From NCBI GenBank assembly GCA_021399445.1, contig JAJTUQ010000001.1, positions 5,084,001-5,148,000 of the forward strand: a stretch of DNA of 64,000 nt. The letters are read 5' to 3'. The notes beneath the pieces are model-generated. The model ran no database searches. It saw only the letters and a program-made list of their open reading frames with translations, and was not told where the DNA came from. This stretch comes from Xylogone sp. PMI_703 (taxonomy: Eukaryota > Ascomycota > Leotiomycetes). Positions 11,721 through 23,275 of this stretch are shown piece after piece. The position numbers and the translations under genes are program-made. Positions within the stretch are counted from its first letter, which is position 1. Each line of letters starts with the position of its first letter.

Positions 11721-13533
11721 AGTGGCGGATTGATAATGAGAGATCAGTGGCTTTTTCGGGCTGTGGTCAGTAAGTATCTACTGGCGGAGCTATCTAGAAA
11801 TTGAGGTAGTTATAAATTAATATAGATTATATTCCATGGAAATGTCATAACAATGTATCTCCGACTCTTATATATTAGCAATGGATATTGTACAACTGAA
11901 ATTCTCTCTAGACACTAAAATTCGTATTTTGTTTTTTTTCTGCAGGATATTATTTTCCTTTACACTTGGCTAATATAAGCACATGTATAAACTTAAGATT
12001 TCAGGTTATTACGTGGACTTGCGCAAGATATCCCGTCATTTTATATAATTGATGGTTGAGCTAATGATTATCAATTAAATCTACGGAGCTCTGTTTTTTT
12101 AGTGTAATTGATTCAAAATCCCATCGCAATTTTCCCAAATTTTCAGATCGTATCTCATTTTGGAGCTAAATGAGACATGTCTTTTCAGATACATATCTGG
12201 ACCCCAATCCTTGTAATTTCATGTTAATACGGTGGATCTTAGAAAATTTTGGTCTTAAATTATATTTGATCCATATTATAAAGTGGTAGTTGCCAGGGAA
12301 CGTTAGTCTGCATTACCGTGTCGTGTTGCAAAGTTTAGGGCAAAAGCGACACCCAATCATGAAGTCAATAAATCGACATTTACAATGTTGCTTATTGCTT
12401 GGACAGCTTTACATCGTATGCAACATGTGAACCAGCGTATGCACTCTTTGATACAAGAACTGTCTCTGGCATGGATCGTCTGTATGCATTACATTCAGCT
12501 TTAAGTTTGGTGATCATCCAAATATTACAATATGGATATCTGGTTAAACAGCCACTCATTCACTAGACTGGCTGCATGTGATCTGTACTGATGCCTCTTA
12601 TTCGGCCTCGTAGTTGCTCGTTCCTGAGACAAATAATAGACTTTCTTTGCTTTTGATATGGAAAAGCAGGCAGTACCCCTTAGCATAAATCGAGAGAATT
12701 GATATATTCAGCTACGGGTGTTATGGAACCCCAATGATTCTCAGCCCTACAGGGACCTGGGGTGGCGTTTGTTTGGGAATGTAGGTTCACAATATGGGAT
12801 AAAGATTCCTTATGTGTTACAGCATATTACCAAGCACTGTTGGTTTGGGACTGCAGATGCGGTTACAAATTGAGACACTCCAATGACATATGCTCCGGAT
12901 GTGGTAACACGTTCAATTCTAGTAGGATATAATTAATTTGGAGACAATGTCTCGCCCTACAGATAGTACAGATGCATGTTGTCGTGAGCTGAGTTATCTT
13001 AGACCCTGGGGCCAGCCTGATACACGGTCGGCTGGGATTGAATGGTTTCTAATACCCGGCTGATCATTTATATTGTAAGAAAATATAAGAATTATTTTTG
13101 GTGTAAATTATTTTTCTTTTCCCATGCTTGCTGTCTCACTTACTATGTGTGGCACTGATGAGTTGTCATAATTTCTTTTGCCTAATAAGCTAAGCTGCTC
13201 AAGCAGTGAGACATTCTGTCCGCTAAGACAGTGGACCAATACAATACTTTGGCTGAGGAGGAGAGTATTCTTACTATATCATTGTCTGATCAATTAATAA
13301 ACAATTTCTGCGTAACTATGTAAACCTTGCATAACATGCTTTGGGCCATTTCCGTTGACTGTAAACTACCATCGGACGTTGCAGTATTTGGCAGAATTCC
13401 GTGTGCTAGGTACCATGCTAATGTAATTTCTGTACAGAAGAGATACATGAGACTCAAAATACTAATAATCTTAACCAATGAATCGTAGCATACCATATTT
13501 CCTACCATGTTATGCGTACACCGCGGAATGTAG
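11721..13533. other. Long intergenic region with a small Cys-rich open segment
   Basis: About 1.8 kb, AT-rich. The only notable coding-like signal is on the plus strand at 12744-12932. There an open segment without ATG encodes two Trp-Cys blocks (WECRFTIWDK and WDCRCGYK), then ICSGCGNTF and a stop, resembling a small zinc-ribbon end. It could be the last exon of an unannotated small gene or a remnant. Nothing else is recognised. Confidence 0.3.
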
Positions 13534-14289
13534 TTAAGAATCTTTCAAAAACTGTCTTAACCATCCAACAGCTTCGTTTTTCCCTCTCACCATCGCGGCC
13601 CTCTCACCGAGTTTTTGCTCATCACCACGCACAAGACATCCATGCACAACGCCAGGGAAGTGATGATAGTCAAAGGGCAAATTCAGCCTCTGCAGCGTCT
13701 CAAACGTATGCAGTTTGAGCTCCGCGGTATACGCCTGATCAATTTCCGGTGCCAGGATCTGCACGGGGACAGCTACTTCATCAATATCCTTCTTCGTGAG
13801 CAGAGACGGATGGCCAATGGAAATACAATCCACCAGCGGTGTAGATGTATGCTCTTTTGCGCCAAGTCGGAATGATGCCCATCCGCCATAGCAGTAACCC
13901 ACCGCGCCAACTTTCTTGTACCCAACTTGTTGCCTCAAGACACGTGCGCAAGCAAAGATCTCAGACTCCCGGATTTCCCGGCCATTACGCTGCATAAACC
14001 CAGGCAGGTCAAACTGATCGAATTTCTCGGCAGCAATAAGATCAAAATCAAGAACCTCGCCGTCGAAGAAGTCAGGCACATAGACCGTTGCCTCAACTTC
14101 GCGAGCAAAGTGGTCTGCGAGAAGACGGACGTTAGGGAATGTCCAGCCAAATAGGTCCGCAATGAATATGATGGCGACATCGGCATTGTTGCCAGTGATG
14201 TAGATGTCGTTATTGCCGAGTTTGGCGATGCTGCCTGTAGGTGTACCTTCCCACGAGAAGCCTTGGATGCAACAGTTCGTGATAGACAT
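13534..14289 (-). CDS. Dienelactone hydrolase family protein
   Basis: Intronless gene of 251 residues, a normal length for fungal DLH-family proteins. The catalytic Cys is Cys133 in GAVGYCYGG, the acid Asp184 in LAPEIDQAY and the base His216 in FPGVVHGC, so the triad is complete. The N-terminal GTPTGSIAKLGNNDIYITG is the usual start of the group. The family hydrolyses lactones and esters in the cytosol; many fungal members have no known substrate. It lies 370 bases downstream of the candidate cyclodipeptide synthase on the same strand and could be co-regulated. No homologue is part of the ank pathway as I recall it, so its role (tailoring, self-protection or unrelated) is open. Confidence 0.88.
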   Translation of the reverse strand: MSITNCCIQGFSWEGTPTGSIAKLGNNDIYITGNNADVAIIFIADLFGWTFPNVRLLADHFAREVEATVYVPDFFDGEVLDFDLIAAEKFDQFDLPGFMQRNGREIRESEIFACARVLRQQVGYKKVGAVGYCYGGWASFRLGAKEHTSTPLVDCISIGHPSLLTKKDIDEVAVPVQILAPEIDQAYTAELKLHTFETLQRLNLPFDYHHFPGVVHGCLVRGDEQKLGERAAMVRGKNEAVGWLRQFLKDS

Positions 14290-14662
14290 CCTGATATATC
14301 GTGATAACTAGCAATAATCCTTCAGTATGCGTATGGTTAGCTGGACTGCGATATCTAAGAAGGTAATCTAGTTATGTCTGCGGCGTAGAACTGATAATAT
14401 CCATCTCCGCAATCTCAGCCCAATCACAATGAAATCACTAAATACGCGATCAAATAAGAAGCATCCTTAACTTTGATAGTCTTTCACTTCCTCTCATTGA
14501 GATAGGTGGAGCTTATTTTGTGACCAAAGAGTCAGGATATGACTTCTTCCACATGTGTGTATAAGATTTTGTATTTGAATCGGTTAATCTATCCCCTATA
14601 AAGTGACGGCTCAGAAAACTCGCAAGAATCGTGCTTTGTATTCTGTTGGGCAAAGTCTAGAT

Positions 14663-16264
14663 TCAATAGGAAAGACCCACTTCTAGGAATAGATCCTCTA
14701 ACATTTCAGCTGTATCAGCTCCATACAGTTCTTTAACAATATCGAATGGATTTAACGTTAATCCATCTGACAAACCACCACCATTACTTCGATAACGCTT
14801 CTTGTCGTCGTCAATACTCTCGCAAGATTTCAACCTTGGGAATTCCGGAGATGGGTCATCCAGGTACAGGTTAGAGCCCGTCTGGTTTCTGCTGATGAAC
14901 ACCCGTCGACATAGGTAAACTTCCAGTAAGTTTGGAAGGCTAGACTGTTGAGGGGAAGATGCGCGTAGCTTCTTCAGAAGTTTCTGCGATCGAGAATAGA
15001 TAAGTCGTTCAAATGCGTCGTCAACACTTATTAGTAACCTAGGAAGTTTGTGGTAGCGATTCATGCTATTAACAACCTTATTCTGTTCGAAGGCCGTCCT
15101 CATGACTTGATAGACGTAGAAAAGGTAACTGAGAGATCGAAAATCTTTTGGCGTTTCCTTCTCTGGGATGAAGCGGTAAAAATTGGCCCAGTTGGAACTT
15201 TCCGCATCTAATGCTTGTAATATGTCGCCAAGGGATGGAAAAACTTCGTTGGTCAATGATTCACAGATCATTTCATATACCAGATCCGCTAGAGGTGAGA
15301 CTTGGATGTCAATTGTACAACAAGTGACATCACCACAACGCAGTGAGAGTCCGTAGTTGATATAGCGACAAAATACTTGAGAGAGTTGGTGATGACGTTT
15401 TTCAACTGCTTGCATCCATCGCAAAGCCTCACGGAAAGTGCAGTAGCCATCACGTAGGCGTTGCTCCACCGAGTGGTAGTAGTGGAAACTGGGTATGTCC
15501 AAGCAGATCTTTAGAGAGCGAACATTCGTGGACACAGGTTGATGTTGACCGGCCGTGTTGTTGTTGAGGAGTGCTGCTGCTAGATCGGCAATGACGGGAG
15601 TAGCTCGGGAGAGATATTCGACTTCATATAGCGTAGGCTTAGCAAATTGGAGCTTGTCCACATCGAGACCTTGACCTTCGGGCATGCTAGACTGGATAAC
15701 TTTGGAAGAGAAGAGGCACATGCCAGATAAGAGAGTAATTTCCTGTAGGCAATTCGACTGGTGCTGCCATTCATTCTTTATTGTAGGTGTCGCCACTATC
15801 TGGGATGCTGGACTCGAGAAATGCAGATAGTGCGTAGATGCCACACTTTCTCTAGGTTTGAGAGATTGAAAACGAAAGTGAACCTTCTCAAACCAGCTTA
15901 TACCTTCAAGACAGCGAGCATGGCCTTCACAAGGTGACCCCCCAACCAAGCCACTACTGGTTACAGTCATTGAGCTAGACTGAACGTTTGTTTCATTGTT
16001 GTTGATGACCTCGGCAGCTTTTAACGCAATTTTATGTCCTTTAATGAATGCTTTGATGTACTTAGCTTCATCGTAACCACCATTGGCGCTGTGTGGTTCA
16101 TTTGCTATACATGGATGGTGATGGTACCCATCGATTTCAGATGAGTACTTGTGTGTACAATGTTCAATATCATGGAAAGTGACGACGCTAGCTTGAGATC
16201 CAGCTTCATAGTGGAGATCAGCGATAAAGAGAGCATCTTTCATATACCGCAAGTTTGCCGCCAT
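14663..16264 (-). CDS. Candidate arginine-containing cyclodipeptide synthase (AnkA-like), by context
   Basis: Single-exon gene of 533 residues starting at ATG 16264; the frame stays open 15 codons further but without another ATG. No standard catalytic motif is recognised by eye: there is no Rossmann GxGxxG, no adenylation-domain or P-loop motif. The most conserved-looking block is LDIPSFHYYHS followed by VEQRLRDG and FREALRWMQAVEKRHH (about residues 255-292). Later come SNWANFYRFIPEK and a C-terminal acidic segment. There is no convincing signal peptide or membrane span. The assignment rests on its neighbours: P450, FAD hydroxylase, gamma-synthase-like PLP enzyme, NIS synthetase and O-methyltransferase, the set I recall around AnkA, which condenses Arg and Tyr into cyclo(Arg-Tyr), using aminoacyl-tRNAs. 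It is divergently transcribed from the PLP gene. Fungal members were long annotated as hypothetical proteins, which fits. It could instead be an unrelated hypothetical protein. Confidence 0.62.
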   Translation of the reverse strand: MAANLRYMKDALFIADLHYEAGSQASVVTFHDIEHCTHKYSSEIDGYHHHPCIANEPHSANGGYDEAKYIKAFIKGHKIALKAAEVINNNETNVQSSSMTVTSSGLVGGSPCEGHARCLEGISWFEKVHFRFQSLKPRESVASTHYLHFSSPASQIVATPTIKNEWQHQSNCLQEITLLSGMCLFSSKVIQSSMPEGQGLDVDKLQFAKPTLYEVEYLSRATPVIADLAAALLNNNTAGQHQPVSTNVRSLKICLDIPSFHYYHSVEQRLRDGYCTFREALRWMQAVEKRHHQLSQVFCRYINYGLSLRCGDVTCCTIDIQVSPLADLVYEMICESLTNEVFPSLGDILQALDAESSNWANFYRFIPEKETPKDFRSLSYLFYVYQVMRTAFEQNKVVNSMNRYHKLPRLLISVDDAFERLIYSRSQKLLKKLRASSPQQSSLPNLLEVYLCRRVFISRNQTGSNLYLDDPSPEFPRLKSCESIDDDKKRYRSNGGGLSDGLTLNPFDIVKELYGADTAEMLEDLFLEVGLSY

Positions 16265-17166
16265 CCCGTATAATATTGCCGTTGCCGTACAAGATATCAA
16301 CTCTATCAACTTCTGAATTCTGATAATGATTATGATTTCTAACAGTGATGATATATGTCACCGGCTCCTCTCTAGTGCATTCAATCCATAGACTGTAGGA
16401 CCGGCACTAAATGAAACATCCTCCATATTGATTAAGCACAGGAGGAAGACGCTGGACAAGATCGCTCGATTGCTTCATGGCAATCATCATATTCGTGTTA
16501 CATTCTGGAAAGGCAATTGGGTAATATTACGGTCTCTTTCAGTTAAAACTGCAGCCCAAGTCCGCTGGGACATCCAGGCTGCATTCCACGAGGTCGAGAA
16601 ACCGAGGCGCATCACCAGGAGTATCGATGGAATGAAGTCATTGGAGTTAGATTGGTAAGTAGCAGAGTAACTTGCTTTTTCCTATACGCGTTCCATGGTT
16701 ATACACACGGGAAAATGTAAGTTAGCATACGCAACATATGTAGTGTTACTTCTTTTGCTTTGTTAATGTACTAACTAAGACCTGCAGCTCAGCCTTACCA
16801 GGACCGAATCAAATCGTACCTACCGTATAATCTCACGGCGAAAGACCTTAACCAAGGAACAAAATGTAACGCTATGCAGTATGTATTATCTGCTACGAGG
16901 CCAATCATTCGCTAAATATACCATGTAGCGTAATACATGGGTTTAACTCGAGGCCCCTTGATATGACACTATGCGGTACTAAGTAGGTACTGAAGCAAAA
17001 TACGTAGGAGATTTGTAATGAAGGTCTTTTGGGGTTCTCTACCGATCCATCTAAGATTCTCTGCCAACTTCAAAGTGTTTTCTAAGAAACGAATTGAAGT
17101 CAATTCATTCCCCCGGTAGTTTTATCAATACTTCCGAATTTCCGACAAAGAAGATAAACTTGGACA
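16265..17166. promoter_or_regulatory. Shared divergent promoter of the candidate synthase and PLP-enzyme genes
   Basis: About 900 bases separate the start codons of two divergent cluster genes, so the region must hold both promoters. An open frame at 16428-16658 (+) has no motif and is not called. I see no clear palindromic regulator site that can be assigned to a known factor. Confidence 0.5.
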
Positions 17167-19125
17167 ATGGGTGAACTTGGGCCCATAGCTTCTGAAGAAG
17201 AGCGCAGCAAGATCGGGCTCACAAACTCTCACACATTGCCTCTAGGAGCATCACAGCCACCAAATGAGCCTCATGTACGTTAGCTAATTGTCCCAGTCCA
17301 CTGTATCCTATTGCGCTCATATTGATATAAACCATTAGGCTATAAGTGTCTCCCTACCTACCTGGGAGTCCGTGGCTGCTGCGGTGGCAGGAGCTGAATG
17401 GATTGACAACAAACTGCAGACCTCCTATCCTAGGTAATATCAAATTATTTCCGTACCTACTCGACATAGGAGGTCACCTGTATCTAACATACTACTAGAT
17501 TTGGGGCTCACGACTACGTGATCCACTTACATGATGCTATTATGGCGAGATTTGAGCACCCAACTAACATGGCATGCCGAGCATTTCCTTCTCGCGATGC
17601 TGCAAAGCGTTTAGTCTCGTGGTTGAAGAAGGCAGATCCAGAATTATCTTCATCTACAGCAAGGTTCTTTTTTCCTTCCGCTTTGAATATAAGTACATCG
17701 AAATGGGCTGGGTTCTCTGTGGTGTTGTACCATAAGAGCCTAGAAAATAAAGCCAGTGTTTTCTGGGAATGGTTTGGAGATGGTATTTCAAGCCGTCAAG
17801 CTGCCTTTTGCTTAAGTCAGTTCCATCTACTGGACTCAGAATCCGAGGATCCAAAGTTTCAGACTTTCGCCCAGAACCCCAATAGTCTTATTCCGGCGAT
17901 TCATTCAGAGTGGATTGATTCCGCCACTAAGGAAAAACTAAAGATAAGATCTCAGCTGGCTAGATTCTCGGAATCAGCAAAGCCAAACATGAAGCAAGTC
18001 AAAACCAGTGATGTTTTCCTCTATCCTACTGGAATGGCCGCAATTAGTGCTGTGTCTCGCACACTTGCTCAGACATCATCAGAGTCTGTAGCTGTTGTAT
18101 ATGGGTATGTTTATACTAAGCTTGATTCTAAGATGTAAGCGTGATTCATTCCTAGCTAACCCAGAAAAAAAGGTGGCCATATTCTGGAACTCCTCACTGT
18201 GTCGAAAACTGCGGGTTTCAACGCTTTATTATGTATGGTCACGGTTCTCCTAAAGAGCTAGACCAGCTAGAAACTTTACTAGCAACAGGAGTTAAGATAA
18301 CTGTTCTGTTTTGTGAGATACCATCGAATCCACAATTGCAAAGCCCGGATTTGCATCATATTCGAGATCTTGCCCGCCAGTTTAATTTCATGGTTGTATG
18401 TGATGATACACTCGGGACCTCGGTAAATGTAGATATTCTACCATACATCGATGTCACTGTGACGAGTTTGACCAAAATCTTTAGTGGAGCTGGTAATGTT
18501 ATGGGAGGAAGGTATAGTACATATTTCCTAGCTGAGAACCCGCTACTCGAATTCTTCTAACCCAGTATCGTGTGTTAGTCTCATAGTTAATCCGAACTCA
18601 CGACATTATGCAAGACTCCTTTCCCTGCTGAGTAGAGATTTTGAGGATTTATATTTTCCTCTTGATGCAAAAGCAATAGCACAAAACAGCTCCGACTTTA
18701 TCGACCGTATACACAAATGCAATGATACGGCGCTACAGACTGCCAAGTTGCTCGCCTCTCACCCAGCTATAGAATCTGTGAACTACCCAACCATGGTTCC
18801 CACTGCACACTTATTCGAAAGGTATCGTCGCCCTAGCGGTGGCTACGGATATATGCTTAGTATTGTCTTTCGAGAGCCAGAGAGTGCCATCTTGTTCTAT
18901 GATAATTTGGATGTCTGGAAGGGACCTAGCGTAGGCCTCAACTCTTCAATTGCCGTTCCATACTCGGCCCTCGCTCATGCGAAGGAACAAGATTGGGCCG
19001 CTTCTCATGGTGTACCACCCCATATTGTACGGTTAAGTATTGGGCTAGAGGATTATAGTGACTTGGAATCACGAATCAAGCAGGCATTACGGCGGGTTGA
19101 AGAGAGGGAGGCTGGGACACTGTAA
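17167..19125 (+). CDS. Cystathionine gamma-synthase-like PLP enzyme; AnkD-like
   Basis: Model: exons 17167-17274, 17339-17433, 17499-18104, 18173-18511 and 18579-19125. All are GT-AG and in phase, giving 564 residues. Exons 1-3 give the fungal gamma-synthase start AISVSLPTWESVAAAVAG and SYPRFGAHDYV. The PLP region has YGWPYSGTP, YGHGSPKELDQLE, CEIPSNPQLQSPD and DDT (about 347-349). The Schiff-base lysine is Lys371 in TSLTKIFSGAGNVMGG. The C-terminus has GLNSSIAVPYSALAHAKE and RLSIGLEDYSDL, as in the family. Such enzymes perform gamma-replacement on activated homoserine. In the ank pathway, as I recall, AnkD attaches a homoserine unit to the tyrosine-derived ring. A housekeeping role in methionine synthesis is the alternative, but the cluster position and divergent promoter with the candidate synthase argue for a pathway role. 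The 18512-18578 intron includes a decoy AG 18 bases before the true acceptor. Confidence 0.9.
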
Positions 19126-19777
19126 ATTATTTGATTCTGTACAATATATAATAAACCATTTATATGATTGGCATAGCCTTAGTCAAACCTACGGATCAAG
19201 TATCTACAGGCAACGAACGCAGTTTATTTCTGAGAAAATTAGTAACGACAACGATATTATTGATATACTCTTAAAATAGTTCATCTTAAGTTACAACTGG
19301 CTTGTAAGGTGTGAAACCTAGATTGCAATGTATGTATTTCCCTACATTTAGCCGGAACCAATTGTACGTAACTATGCAGACCAGGCCTGGCCAAAAATCA
19401 ATGATTCAGTAACTTTTTTCGAAACCCCTGCTAATGTAGTCCTCTGTACACTAAGTAGCCTGCATATGAAGGAGGACCGGTCCGCCCGTCATTGTATCAG
19501 TCCTATAGCCCTGTGGACTTGGCATCTGCTGTATCAGGCTGCTGGGTGAGCGATTGAAATGCCAGGGGTAGCACTGAGATTTTCTTATAGCATAGCCATT
19601 GTAAGTCTAGCTGGAGTGCCCACGATTTTGGGTCCTTGGTGAACCACCTTATCTTTATTCTAGAAACATTGATTCCTTCACAATTTTCTTGTATATCCAT
19701 TATTTCCATCCATTATTGGATGACTTTATTTTACATATTGAGTCCTAACGTGCTATCACTACCAAATCTAACGCAGC
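19126..19777. other. Intergenic region, promoter of the FAD monooxygenase gene
   Basis: About 650 bases between two genes on the same strand. Short open frames only; no other feature recognised. Confidence 0.4.
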
Positions 19778-22049
19778 ATGACCAGGTCAGACTCTAGTGT
19801 TGATGTTGTGATTCTTGGGGCGGTAAGTTCTCATTCGTGATAGTACACAGTATCTAGACTAAAAGATGTTTTTGCAGGGCCCAGCAGGGTGAGCTTTTAC
19901 TTTACTAATACTCCCTCACGGCTTGGAAGTGGACTCAAAATAGTTGACAAAGATTTTCTGGACACTCTACTAATATATCTTCAAGCTTGGTTGCGGCATT
20001 GTGGATGGCCAAGTATGGAATAAAAGCTCGCCTGGTCGAACAACGACCATATCGGCTTCGGGTTGGTGGAGCAGATGGGTAAGTCATTAACCTTCCTCTG
20101 GACCTTATACTCACCTGGGGCAACTACAGCATTCATCCACGCTCAATGGAAATGTTCGAAAGCTTCGGTATTGATCGAGAGATAACACAGGCATGGGAGC
20201 CGATTACGGGTTGGGCGCTCTGGTGCCGGGATGCCAAAGGAAATCTTGGCAGATCAGACCGTTTAGACAACCCCACGCCGTTACGTTGCAGGTAATAATG
20301 CTCCCTCTTATTAGTGTAGGACGCTGAGTAAATAAGTATGATAGATGGGGTCCCGGGGTTTTACAACAAGGAATCATTGAAAGAATCATCAAAAATGAGC
20401 TCTCTCGGTACCAAAATGTTGAAATTGAGTACGAAACAACGCCCACCTCTCTTGAGGTAAGAGATATTAGTTTGAATGATCCGGACGCCTATCCCTGTGT
20501 GCTTACCTTACGTCGTGATGCAAATACTCACGCACCTGAGGAAATCATTCGATCAAAATATGTAATCGGTGCTGATGGAGCCCGGTCTTGGACGAGGAAA
20601 CAATTGGGGTTCAGCATGGAGGGAACCCGAACCAGGTCTGTTTGGGCTGTGGCGGACTTGGTGGTCGTATCAGATTTTCCAGAGTAAGTAACGGCGGCCA
20701 AACTTAATTCTAATAATAACGTTACGGGGTACGTTAAGCATCCGAATGTGTACAACGATAAACAGCTTTGGTGAAACGGGCCTCTTTTTTATTCGACGTG
20801 AACGAGGTCTGACCCGTTTCTACGTTCAGTTAAACCGGAACGATGAAGATGAGTTCCCTTCAGAGCTAATCTCACAGGAATTGATTGTGCAAAGGCTGCA
20901 GCAATTATTCAAACCATATACGGTGAGTATTGTCCAGGGAAACCGGAGAGCATCAGTTGCTAATACAATGATGATATGCTAGATAACGGTGAAGAGCTGC
21001 GAGTGGTGAGATATTTAACTCTCTAGTACATATCTGACTAATCTTGTGCCACTGACTTTGACTCTATGATTCATATATATACAGGTGGTCAAGTTATACA
21101 GTCGCTCATTATCTGAGTAATGGCATAGCCCAGCACAGTCGGGTATTTCTTGTTGGTGATGCTGTACACAACCACTCACCCCTCGTTGGTCTAGGCATGA
21201 ATATTAGCATGCAGTAGTATACCCTCTCCAATTCATTATTTCGCGTAGTAACGACTGTAACCTAGGGATTCCTATAATCTTGGATGGAAACTTGCTGGAG
21301 TGGTCAGAAAGGAACTACATCCGAGAGTTTTATCGACCTACGAGACTGAGCGACGTCCTGTCGCAGAAGAATTGATTGCTACTGATCAATTTCATCTGCA
21401 ATTTTTCGACACAGTAACTGTGACAGGCTCAGAACCTGCCTGGATGCAAAAACGGGAGCTAGAGCTGCAACCGTTTACGCAGGGCTTTTCCGTACATTAT
21501 AACGATCCGCTCCTTTCTGCTGGTACGAGGACAACGCTATTGACAGCGGAAGTTGTAGCATCAGGTGAGCGCTTCCCTCAACTAAATATGATAAACCACG
21601 CCACGGGAAAGCCATATCCAATACAATCGCTGTTGAAGAGTGATGGTAGGTTCCATGTGGTCATATTTGCAGGAGATATATCGAAGCCACAAGAATTGAG
21701 CGAATTCAATATCCTTGGAACTACTCTACGAATTATCGAAAGGCAGATCCTACCAGCTTCCATGAACGGTTTCAATGTTATTGCCATACATCAAGCAGAT
21801 AAGACGACAGTTGAACTTGCAAGCCTAGCAGAGATCTATTTCCCCGCTAGTGAGACGACGGGGCGAGACTATGAGAGAGTCTTTTGTGAGATAGATGCGA
21901 ACTACGATGAACTCGGAATTGGCAAGCGGGGTGCTGTAGTAATCGTCCGGCCAGACCAATATGTTGGATGGCGGGGTGAACTATCAGATATTGAAGGGTT
22001 GACAAATTACCTCAGGCCTATCTTTGCACCAAAGAGAAAATTCACTTAG
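19778..22049 (+). CDS. Phenol-hydroxylase-like FAD monooxygenase; AnkC-like
   Basis: Nine exons: 19778-19822, 19878-19888, 19986-20078, 20130-20291, 20345-20683, 20739-20922, 20983-21005, 21085-21213 and 21266-22049. Phases agree throughout and give 589 residues. Exon 2 is an 11-nt microexon that supplies part of the dinucleotide-binding motif: VVILGAGPAGLVAALWMAK (residues 10-28). The middle motif is VIGADGARSWTRK, and the second FAD motif is GDAVHNHSPLVGLGMN (from about residue 310) followed by DSYNLGWKLA. The last about 170 residues form the thioredoxin-like C-terminal domain of the phenol 2-monooxygenase group (PIQSLLKSDGRFHVVIFAG and VIVRPDQYVGWRG). The family adds an ortho hydroxyl to a phenol using NADPH and O2. 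In the ank pathway, as I recall, AnkC makes the meta-hydroxylated tyrosine ring (catechol). The role here is inferred from family and context. Confidence 0.9.
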
Positions 22050-23275
22050 ATAATATTGTAACCATCTCCAAACTCAATATTCAAGCATATACTTACTGGA
22101 TGTATGATCCTGAGCAAATGTATATCCGACAAAACTCTCATCTAAAATGCGTTCCTACCTGAGGCCTACTTATCCCCATTCCCAATACTCGGGACGTGGA
22201 AGGTTTGACTACTGAGGTTTTACTTCAATCGTTCAAGAAGCACACACAAGTCTACTGAGTAATTACACACCAGGGCATAGATTTACATGCACGGTAGATT
22301 ACAAGAAGTGGGATCCTCTTCAGTCCTAGCTGATTGACATACGAAAGCGCTTATTGTAATCCTATACTCTCTTTGCTTCGGGAACCATATCTGCCCACTT
22401 CATCAAGCTATCTACACCGATAGTCTATAATGCAAAGGTAGGAAGCTGACACAGATTACCGCAGAACTAAAAAGAAAGCAGGAAGAAAGCTATAGGGCAG
22501 ACATGCTCAGGAATGTCTCAAATATGTACCTCGACGCCACAATTTAGTCGGTGTAGGGTCCCCAAGTCTTACCTGCAAATACTTTCTGCATGTAGCCTGC
22601 TTTTCACCTTCCGCATATATGCACAGAGGGCAAGCATTGTAAATTAGGGAGTAGAATGCAGAAAGCTATTCATACCTATATTTCAGTTCATTCGTGGGTA
22701 ACAAAATACCTATCTTGGTTACGGTACAGTAGCTCTAGTCCAAAAGGGTACCTTATTAAATTAAGCACTGCCTCGCTCCCGCTAGCGGATGCCCGTATCT
22801 GTTTCAGTGGCTCCAAAAAGCAACTGCTGCTCAGCACATGCAATAATTGCCAACTAATATCCCGTCTTTACGCTAGCTCGAATTATTGTCTAACAGTTCT
22901 CCACTCAAAGTCGGCAAGAACTTCAACATAGAATATAACCGAAATAGGCTATTAAGACATTTAAGCTCATGTGTAAATATTATATACCAAATATTAGGTA
23001 TTTAATGTTATTTTCCGACCTAAAAGCTAGACATGTCTGGGATAACTAAGGAGTGTCTGTCGGTACCATGTTAGGCTGCCTGAGAGGTCGGTGACTAGGA
23101 CCCGGGGATCACCAGCTCAGCTGGAGTCTAGAGCGAGCATGAATATTCATACTCTACTCGACGGGGACTACATCGTTGACTGAAAAGATTTTACAGTTCT
23201 CCCTCCAGATACATTCACTCAAAGTGTTGTTCTTAGTGGAGCGTATCTTCGTTTCTCGTCATTGCCATCGGCAAA
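22050..23275. other. Intergenic region, promoter of the P450 gene
   Basis: About 1.2 kb with no convincing coding signal; one 91-codon open frame at 22656-22931 has no motif. It probably includes the 3' end of the monooxygenase transcript and the P450 promoter. Confidence 0.4.
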
